Assembly (NCBI GenBank): GCA_948567375.1
Contig: OX419756.1
Coordinates: 76,212,333-76,276,332 of the forward strand
Reading direction: 5' to 3'
DNA from: Lunularia cruciata
Taxonomy: Eukaryota; Streptophyta; Marchantiopsida; Lunulariales; Lunulariaceae
Length of the DNA: 64,000 bases
Shown: piece by piece, positions 56,086 through 64,000 of the stretch
Numbering within the stretch: position 1 is the first letter of the stretch
Layout of the letters: every line of letters starts with the position of its first letter
The notes under the pieces: model-generated
Database searches by the model: none
Told to the model about the DNA's origin: nothing
What the model saw: the letters and a program-made list of their open reading frames with translations, nothing else
Translations under genes and position numbers: made by a program

Positions 56086-58004
56086 TGTGATAACCCGGCA
56101 AATATCACTTTTGCGGTAATTGGGTAAATAAAGTTTGTTCCTGCAGAGATACAACTCAGAAATGTCAAAATACAAAGCAAAGTAACAATTTAGTTCTTCT
56201 TGGTTGCGTCTTTAGTCTCTCAGGTAGAAACTACACCCAAAAGAGAGTAACAAGCTCACAATCTTGAAAACTTGTTACAAATACACACACATAATCACAA
56301 CATAGCAAATTCTGTCCAAACAAATCTTGATTATGATGATTCAGATTCTCTCGGAGACAACACTTCACTGCAAAATGACTTTGCCTCAGAATTGTGTTCC
56401 ACCCCTCCACTGAAGGCACAACTTCCTTGATCAAAATTGCTTCACATCAACACTATGTTGCACTCACAAATGCAAAATACTACCAACACTACAATTCCTC
56501 TCAGATCTATCAAGGCATTGCTCCGATTGCACTTCACTCAGAATCAAACACACAAAATGAAGATCAAGGCTGTAGAATCCAACATCACAGACACACTGAC
56601 TTGCACTTCAAAATTCTCCACACACTCACAAACACAAACATAGAATTGACACTTGAAATTAAGCTCAAGCGACAAGCATTGAAAACAACACTTTGCTTTA
56701 TCTATCTTTAGAAATATGAATATTGAACAACATAATACTACGAATGCTCCCCTTAAATACTGAAGCAAATGGCAGTTCTCTTCCCAATGAACCACTTCCT
56801 AACATCTTTTCCTACCTGTAGATCCAAACTGACAATCCACCTCTTCATACTTGCCTCTTCCTATCTCAATATATTACTACCCCGATCCAATGTCAACCTC
56901 GTCATCGGCTTTCAAACCCGATGATCTTCCTACCACTTCTCCTTCTTTGGGTATATTTGATTCTACCAACTCCTTCACTATTTCTACTACTTCTACACTA
57001 GGAACTACAATTAAGCTCAGGGTTACTTCATCTACTTCTCTATCTTCTCACCCACTCTTCTCTAATGTCTCAAAAATAATAAGTCCGATGACACTTGAAT
57101 TCCTACTTCTGCAACATCGGGTCTAATTACAATCAATTCCTTTGCTAATTCTACTATATCCTCATCACAAATTGTAATTGAAAGCATGGGTACACTTCTA
57201 CACCTTCAATTTGTAACCCACTTTCCCCTAATCACTCATGTTACTGACCCGAAGACACTTACAATCTGATCTTGCACTTCGGGTTTATTCACTACTGCTA
57301 TTTCTCTTTTAATTTTATCATATCTTCAATCAAAACTGAAATTGAAGTCATGGGTATCCTAATTATCTATCCTTCCTCTATCCTAACTCTCTCTAATGCC
57401 TCTAGCAAGATTCCCAAAGTCACTTTCACTGCACTCCAAGGTCCGACTATCTCAGTCAGATCTAGTCATCTTTGTCTTGAGGCAAAGAAGATTCTAGCCC
57501 AAAGTTGGGTAAACCTAAAGTTTGAAGTCTGAAGTCCAAAGTCTCAAGTCTCAAGTCCAAAGTCCAAAGACATCAACCCAAAGACACTAACTTACTATGA
57601 ACATCTACTCCCAAAACTTCAAATATTTGTAACTTCTTCTACAGACCTCCAATCTCTACGATTTTGGTGGCAACGGAAAGCCTTGGACAAGAAATTTCCA
57701 ACAAGATATAGCACATTTAATTTGGACTTGTGGACATTGAAATATGGCCCCCGCAAGAATCCCAACCTACAACTTCCTTTCCTCCTTCGGGTATGCCCTT
57801 CTTCTTCCTCTTCCTCTGACACGCAGTAAGCTTCTTTGGGTCTGATCCAATCAAAGTTCTTCTTCCTCTAACAAAAATTTGACTTCCTTGGGCTTGATCA
57901 AAACACAAGTTTCCCCTCATTTCTTCTCCATTTGATTTCAATTTGGTTTCAACAAGGCACTTCTTCTTCAAAACTCGTCCAAAATGAAACATGTGTGCAC
58001 CATA
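56086..58004 (-). mobile_element. L6: inverted solo LTR, short form
   Basis: The 1919-bp insert starts TGTGATAACCC and ends GTGCACCATA, both slightly diverged family ends, and is flanked by GTGCA at 56081-56085 and 58005-58009. The middle matches L5 (for example CCCCTAATCACTCATGTTAC and GACCCGAAGACAC) and not the long-LTR coding region. It is inserted in the G3 integrase end. Confidence 0.92.
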
Positions 58005-58769
58005 GTGCACATAGATATTTTTTGGCCAGATTATGCAATGCAAAAACCCTCTCTTTTGTTGTTGTATCCCCCTCAAGAGATTAATACATCCATGTCAAAT
58101 TTTCTATAAGCACTTTGTGGTACACACATTTTTCATTTTGGAGGAGTTTTGAAGAAGTGTATTGCTAAAGCCAAATTGAAACCAAATGGAGAAGAAGCAA
58201 GAAGAATTATGTGTATGGATCTGACTTGAGGAAGTCAATTTGTGTTAGAGGCAAAAGAACTCGTCAGACTTGAAGGATGGTGGACCCAAATTAATGTTAC
58301 TTCACATCAGAATGATTAACCCAATCCAAAGACGCTCTAATTACTTGACTTGGGCCATACCAACCAAGAGGTACATTAAGCAAAAATGACTAATTTTTGC
58401 AAGGAGTAAATTGGAAAGTTGTAGGAGTCATGCATGCACAAGAGGTGATTATTGATAAAAAAAAATAGACTAAAGAATGACTAGGGATCAAAAGAGTATA
58501 AACTTGAGATTTTGTTGAGGAGATTTGAAATGTTGAAGAAATATCTTGTCCCTTTAAAGACTTGTCTTGATAGTGTGAGAATCACAGACCAAGTCGTTAG
58601 TATGCTTTATGAGAAACCATGAGTGAGAAAACACACTATGCAAATGAAGGGTAGTAAATAGGTTCTAGCACCTTTGGTCTGGAATCCTGCAATTTGGAGG
58701 TTGGATATGCTAGCAAGGATTGAAGTCTTAAGCTGACTTTGAATTACATTTCTGGCCTGGAATTGGAAT

Positions 58770-60940
58770 TTAAGTTTTCCAAGTTTCATGGCAAAAATTA
58801 CAATTAGTAATTGTATAGATAGTCTTGAGACGAAAGAGAAGAGAGGAAATCCATTTCAATGGACTAAATCAAATTGGAGACTCATGCTGGGTAGAGATGC
58901 AAGGAAGCCTACAAGAATCACCTTCAATCAAAAGTGTGATCATGCAGAAGAAATTGAGGAATTGAAGGCGTCCTTTAGTGAAACCCAAAAGAAGAATGGG
59001 TATAAAGTTGATACTTATGTAGACCCAATATGGAGAATTGTAGTGAAAGTGATGATGGCAATGTTAAAGCTGGATTGGACTAAATACTTGATGAAGTAGC
59101 AGGCACTATTTTTCTAGTTGATATTTGCGGGAGAGTGTTAATTGGGTGAGGTGGTTCTACACTAGAACGCACCAAATGATTTTGCAATGGAGAAACAATT
59201 TTCCATCCCATTACTTTGTACTCTTTGCATCACATTTTTACCTTCAATTGAACTTACTTAGCCCCAAGGAGAGAAAGAAGATGGTGTCACATTTTCATCC
59301 AGATCTTTGTTGAGATGCAGACAAAGTAGAATGATGCTATACGGCAGAAGTTAAAGAAGGAGATTTGTACAATGCCAAAATGGGACATGAGAAGATAGTG
59401 ACAATGTAGAGACCAAAGTCAAAGAAGTGAGGTCAACCTAAAGATATTGTGTTGCCACCAAAGAGAAGAACTACTCAAAGACTAAACATGAGTTGAGACA
59501 CAATAGTGGTGGATTTGTTGTCAATTGTTGAAGCCAAGAAAGAAGCAAAATCCAACAATGAAGAAATAGATCCATGAAGACATAGATCACATAGAAGGAG
59601 GTGACAACCCTTGTATGGAGTGGCCAAAAGAAGAAATTCCAACAAAAGAAGATGAGTTGAGATTGGTGTTTCAAAGGGGAGCACAATCCTAAAGACTAGT
59701 TGAAGCTGTCCAAACTGGATAGAGTGAACTTGGAGTGGAAAGGGAGGAAACTTTTGAGGATAACTTGTTACGGATAAGGAGATCAAGAGTTTGGGTTGTA
59801 AAAACTCCGACTATCAAAGAAGAAGAAGTGGACAATGATGATTTAAACAGAGTAACTTATTTGTCAAGTATAGTTTGTCCTTGGGCTACTTGCAAGAAAA
59901 TATGCAAGAGATGAAGGAAATGCATCTAGAATTGAAGAAGGATTTCCAAGTGGTAAAGGTGATTAATGGTGAAGTATAACTATTGAAGGAGCAGTTGGTC
60001 AGAAGTGAGGAGGATGTTGAGAGACTATGAGTGGATGCAATGATCCAACAATAGCATCTCAATGATCTACACAAAATCTTTGAACAACATGGGAGTTATT
60101 TAGAGTATCAAGAGGAGGAATTAAAAGGATAGAAGGACACTACAAAAATGGAAGAAGCATGTTGAGTATGGCAAAGTGGAGTTGAACCATTATAAAGATC
60201 AACTCAGAATGCATGAGCAAGCCTTAGACAAATTTAGACAACTTTTTAGGATAAAGATATGGCTTGGCAAAGAAAGCTAGCAAGAAGAGCAAAGGATATT
60301 GGAATTTGTGAAGAGAAGTGTTGCTCAAGTGGCTAATGCAGAAGTAGAAAGAAGTAAGTTAGAAGCAAAGTATGTTGAGGAGTTATAGGTACTTTATATG
60401 TAGTTGAAGGAAGCAATGACATGAGGTGAATCATCATTAGTTTTGTTCAAGGAGAAGTTTTGTTCAAGGGAAGAGGTGGTCATCCAATTAAACATGATCC
60501 TTAGCACACAAGCTGAAGCCAAGTTACAAGAAGCATATTTACATGAGTTGAGGTTATTAGTGCAAGAGACCAGACAGAAGAAGGCAAGGGATGTAGCTTG
60601 GAATACTTTGTTAGTTAATCTCATGGATAGAGTAGATAAGAAAATGGTTGAAGTAGGAGACAAAGTCTATCTTAGACTAGATTTAGTTAGATCTAAATTA
60701 GATGAGCTTTGTTGTAGTGTGAAGATAGGAACCGAATGCAACATGGTTGAAGTAGGAGTGCAAGTGACTTTGGGTGAGTTACATGAGTTATTTGAGGTAG
60801 CTAGAGTAGAGAAGGAGAATATAGTTAGGTTAGATATGACTTCAATCTTAGTTTTGATTGAAGATGTGATAGAATTAGAAGAAGTAGATGAACCCAAAGT
60901 GCAAGAGGCACTTTGGAGGAAATTTGGGTATAGAAGCTGA
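58770..60940 (+). pseudogene. LTR-borne coiled-coil coding region, copy in L7
   Basis: It is collinear with the L1 and L3 copies: LAWNWNLSFPSF-like start, MVSHFHPDLC, Lys/Glu-rich helices, and a 165-residue open piece (60443-60940) with LQEAYLHELRLLVQETRQKK and DKKMVEVGDKVYLRLDLVRS. The last piece keeps the same order and length as in L1 despite many nucleotide differences. Several breaks. Confidence 0.6.
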
Positions 60941-61078
60941 AGTAAAAATTGAATATGAGTAGGAGTAACAATTTTGAGATAGGAAGCGGTACATATGAAG
61001 TAGTATATTGACACTTTGGATCTAGATATTTATAAAGTAGCAATTGAAGCGGTTTAGGTAACTATTGAGTGCTTTGCC

Positions 61079-61086
61079 TATTTAAA
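61079..61086 (+). promoter_or_regulatory. TATA-like box of LTR L7
   Basis: TATTTAAA about 680 bp before the LTR end, at the position equivalent to the boxes in L1 and L2. Confidence 0.5.
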
Positions 61087-61989
61087 GCAGACATTTGTAG
61101 TGTTGTTTGCTCAATTCATTATTCATTTTTTAAGTTGAGTAAAGCAAGTGTTGTTAACTTAGTGCTTGTCATTTTAGCTTAATTTTGAGTATCAATCTTT
61201 TATGAGTGTTTGTGAGTGTGTGGAGAAGTTCAGATTGTAGTCAAAGTGAGTTTTTGGATGTTAGATTTTGCAGCTTTGAGTTCCAATCTATGTGTTTGAT
61301 CCTGAGTGGAGTGCAATCAAGGCAATGCCTTGATAAATTTGTGAGGAATTGTAGTGTTGGTAGTCTCTTGTAGTTGTGATTACAACAGTGGATTGATGTG
61401 AAGTAATTTCAACCATGGAAGTTGTGCCTTCAATAGAGGGATGGAACACAATTCCAAGGTAATCATTTCATGGTGAAGTAGCTTTCTTTGAATGACTAAA
61501 CCATCACAATCAAGATTGGTTTGGAAAGACATTGATGAATTGTGATTATGGGTGTGGTTAATTTGTGACAAGATTGCAATTAGGTGCTTGTTACTCTTTT
61601 TTGGGTGTGGTTTCTATCCAAGAGGCTAAAGATGCAACAAAGAAGAACTGTTTTGTTACTTTCACTTTGTATTTGACCATTTCTGACTAGTATCTCTATG
61701 GGAACAAATGATGACTTATTGATTACTGCAAAAGCAATACTTGATGGGTTGTGATGGGTTGTGACACACTCTAAGTGATGTGATTAAAAACTTGATTGGA
61801 AAAATTGCCTCTTTTCCATAGAGAAGTTGGAATGGATGTATCCCATAGTGAGTTTTAGTGTGGTACTATAAGCCCAAAGAGCGCCTAGGAGCTCTTGATC
61901 CTAATGTGTAGGATTTAGACTTAACATTTTCTTAAGGAGTGCCAAGAAAATTCCATTGATATGTTTGACTTGACCATTTGCCTATGGAT

Positions 61990-62200
61990 AGTATGGGGAA
62001 GATTTTGAGAGCTAGATCCCATAGGCAGTATTTGAATCACATATGCATTTTTTGGTAAAGTGAGATCCATTATCTATGATAATAAATAAGGGAACACCAA
62101 AACAAGAAATTGTATTCCTTTGAAAAAATTGGATAGTAATCATAGCAAAATTATTTACAAAGGATTTAGCTTCTGCCCACTTTCTTACATAGTCCACAAG
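61990..62200 (-). pseudogene. G3 integrase core fragment
   Basis: A readable 60-residue stretch contains the second catalytic Asp in IIIDNGSHFTKK and the usual KWAEA and FGVP words of the Ty3/gypsy integrase core. Fossil. Confidence 0.8.
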
Positions 62201-63057
62201 GAAAATAATGTAGTGATGCCTACTCTATCAAGCTATGAGATTAATACACCCCACAAAGTTAAGTCCTTATTTCTAAAATGCTTGAGCTACCAATACAAGA
62301 TGGAAGTACATTAGATACCATAATAAGAGTTTGACGATTCTTTGACATGCATCAAACATGTGGGCATATAATGTAAGCCAAAAGAGAAGACCACCAATAT
62401 CCTACAAGGTAGACCTTGCATGTAGTAAGCTTGCCGGAGAAGTGCCTTCTTGATTTGTCCAAGTGGCATGCTTTTAACACAAGAAGAACCTTCTTTGGGC
62501 TAATACAACACCAAAGTACTTAGTCTACCTCCATTTGGTAGAGATCTCTTTGCAAAATTGTAAAAGGAAGTGATGACATATGAAAACTTTTGTGTTTTGC
62601 CATTGGTAAGTCAACAAGCATGTTTCTTGTAAGGAGATAGCTTGATTTGGATGATTCAAGATGATTGTGTAGTCACACTTTCCTGTATGTAGAAAAGATG
62701 AAAGTCTATAGGATTAGTGTTAAGGGAAAAAATTGTGGGATGTCTAGGGATATGGGACCAAAGTTCTACATATCATGAGATTTCTCAAAATAATATTCCA
62801 CCGTAAAATTTAATTCATCTAGGAGTAACATCCAGCAGGCCAGTCTTCCCTCATTATACGGTTTATTGATGAAATACTTGAGGGCTTCATGATCTACATG
62901 GAACACAAAACTATTGCCCTAAGGTAGTTCAAAACCTTCAAACTGCAAAGATTATCCCAAGGTGCTCTTATTGGGTTATCAAGTAGTTTCTTTTGGCTGA
63001 TCTAAGTTATTGGCTAGCACCATAGATTAGGTGTTCTTGCTATTCCTCACCATACTG

Positions 63058-63198
63058 TGTGGTACCCACAATTTTGTTTTTTTAAGTTGTAGAAGTAGGA
63101 AGGGATATTAGGAGTAGAAAAGAAGGTTAATTGTAAGAAAGAGGTTGGATTCAAATCCAAAATATGCAACCCAATTTGAGTAGAGGAAGGTGAACTTG
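63058..63198 (+). mobile_element. L8: start of another G1-family LTR
   Basis: TGTGGTACCCACAATTTTG marks a family LTR start on the plus strand within G3. After about 140 bp it is interrupted by the inverted L9, and the remainder lies outside the window. Confidence 0.75.
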
Positions 63199-64000
63199 TT
63201 TGACAACCCGGAAAATATCACTTTTGTGGTAATCAAGTAAGAAAAGTTTATTCTCACAGAGATACTAGTCAGAAATATACAAGTATGGGGCAAAGTAACC
63301 AAATTAGTTCTTCTTGGGTTCTTCTTTAATCTCTCAGGTGGAAACCACACCCAAGAGAGTAACAAGCACTACTCATAGTCTTGTCACATAAAAATGTCAC
63401 AATTAATCACAACTCCATCAAATCTTTCCAAACATTCTTGATTGTGATGATTTAGTCTCTTCCAAAAATTGCACTTCACTGCAAAACAACTTTGCCTCAG
63501 AATTGAGTTCATCCTTCTATTGAAGGCACAACTTCCTTGATCAAATTGCTTTGCATCAACATTGTGCTACACTTACAATTACAAAATACTACCAACACTA
63601 CAATTCCTCTAAGATTTGTCAAGGCATTGCTTCAATCGCACTTCACTCAAGATCAAACACACAAAATGAAGATCAAGGTTGCGGAATCCAACATCCAACA
63701 AAAACACTAACTTGCACTTTGAAATTCTCCACACACTCACAAACACAAACACAACACAAACGCAATGCTGATACTTGGAATTAAGCTCAAGCAATGAGAC
63801 ATTGCTTCAATGCACTTTGCTTTATCTATTCTCAAAATTATGAGCATTCAAAAATAACATATTGCACATGCCTCCTTTAAATAGTAAAGCAATCAACAAT
63901 TATCTAACTTCCTAAATTTCTTCCTAACTACCTCTAACAACCTATGGATCCAAAATGACAATGCACCCCTTCAAATCTGCCCTTCAAAATCTTGAATCTG
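63199..64000 (-). mobile_element. L9: inverted G1-family LTR running off the window
   Basis: It begins TTTGACAACCCGG, a diverged form of the inverted family end, and is collinear with L3, L5 and L6 through the R/U5 region and past the TATA-like position (TTTAAATAGTAAAGC near 63875). Its other end and target duplication lie beyond the window. Confidence 0.85.

Larger units (their letters stand above)
58116..61766 (+). mobile_element. L7: solo long LTR
   Basis: The 3651-bp insert begins TGTGGTACACACA and ends GGTTGTGACA, flanked by CACTT (58111-58115) and CACTC (61767-61771), a target duplication with one difference. It carries the coiled-coil coding-like region (about 58770-60940) and the TATTTAAA box (61079-61086). 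It lies in G3. It is noticeably more diverged from L1-L4 than they are from one another, so it represents an older or separate subfamily. Confidence 0.88.
55451..63057 (-). mobile_element. G3: decayed Ty3/gypsy element, minus strand, with LTR insertions
   Basis: Minus-strand order from right to left: RNase H words (DHEALKYFINKP near 62850-62900), the integrase core (61990-62200, with VRKWAEAKSFVNN and FGVPLFIIIDNGSHF), and the integrase C-terminal region (about 55900-56085, with YFNRKTKEV and DLVLKFNCKVGQF). It is cut by L6 (56086-58004), L7 (58116-61766) and L8/L9 from 63058. Heavily broken; its own LTRs were not found. It is older than the LTRs inside it. Confidence 0.75.

Noticed and set aside
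1-64000. CRISPR arrays, bacterial operons and Shine-Dalgarno sites
   Set aside because: Introns, LTR retroelements and gene spacing are those of a plant nuclear genome, and no direct-repeat/spacer arrays are present.

Overview
The window looks like a low-gene-density, retrotransposon-rich stretch of a land-plant nuclear genome. It has an intron-split R2R3-MYB gene of plant type, an intron-rich aldo/keto reductase gene, a decayed plastid 16S rDNA insertion, and nested Ty3/gypsy LTR elements over roughly three quarters of its length. The species cannot be fixed from this sequence. A conventionally ordered DNMT3-type methyltransferase domain riding in a retroelement fits a non-flowering plant better than an angiosperm, but that is inference.

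Layout. 1-33.6 kb is one nest. The host element, G1, is a Ty3/gypsy element with ~3.7 kb LTRs (5' LTR tail 5925-9151, internal region to 19058, 3' LTR from 19059). It has been entered by element G2 (2823-5924, itself entered by an LTR at 1-2822), by two inverted solo LTRs of its own family (13189-16906 and 20632-22537, each with a 5-bp target duplication), and by a different gypsy element, G4 (23556-33287, 4-bp duplication). 33.6-38.3 kb holds no recognisable gene except a plastid 16S rRNA fossil near 35.4 kb. 38.9-42.4 kb carries a MYB1/MYB25/MYB109-type R2R3-MYB gene (+). 43.9-46.8 kb carries a five-exon aldo/keto reductase gene (-), converging on the MYB gene. 48.0-48.7 kb is a ~315-bp tandem duplication. 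48.9-55.4 kb is decayed sequence with a few coding-like shreds. 55.4-64 kb is a minus-strand gypsy remnant, G3, cut by further LTRs of the G1 family.

The most interesting object is G4. Its internal region reads gag - protease - C5-cytosine DNA methyltransferase - reverse transcriptase - RNase H - integrase - PHD finger, so it appears to carry a chromatin writer and a chromatin reader. Its terminal repeats are permuted: A at the left end, then B-A-B at the right, with the outer ends flanked by a target duplication. This is the arrangement expected if a two-LTR circle was opened inside the LTR before integration. A second unusual feature is the G1-family LTR: its U3 carries ~2 kb of coding-like sequence for a coiled-coil-rich protein, upstream of the LTR's own TATA-like box, a placement reminiscent of 3'-terminal accessory genes such as MMTV sag.

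All homology statements come from reading motifs by eye; no database search was run. Retroelements are described as fossils and only at coarse level.
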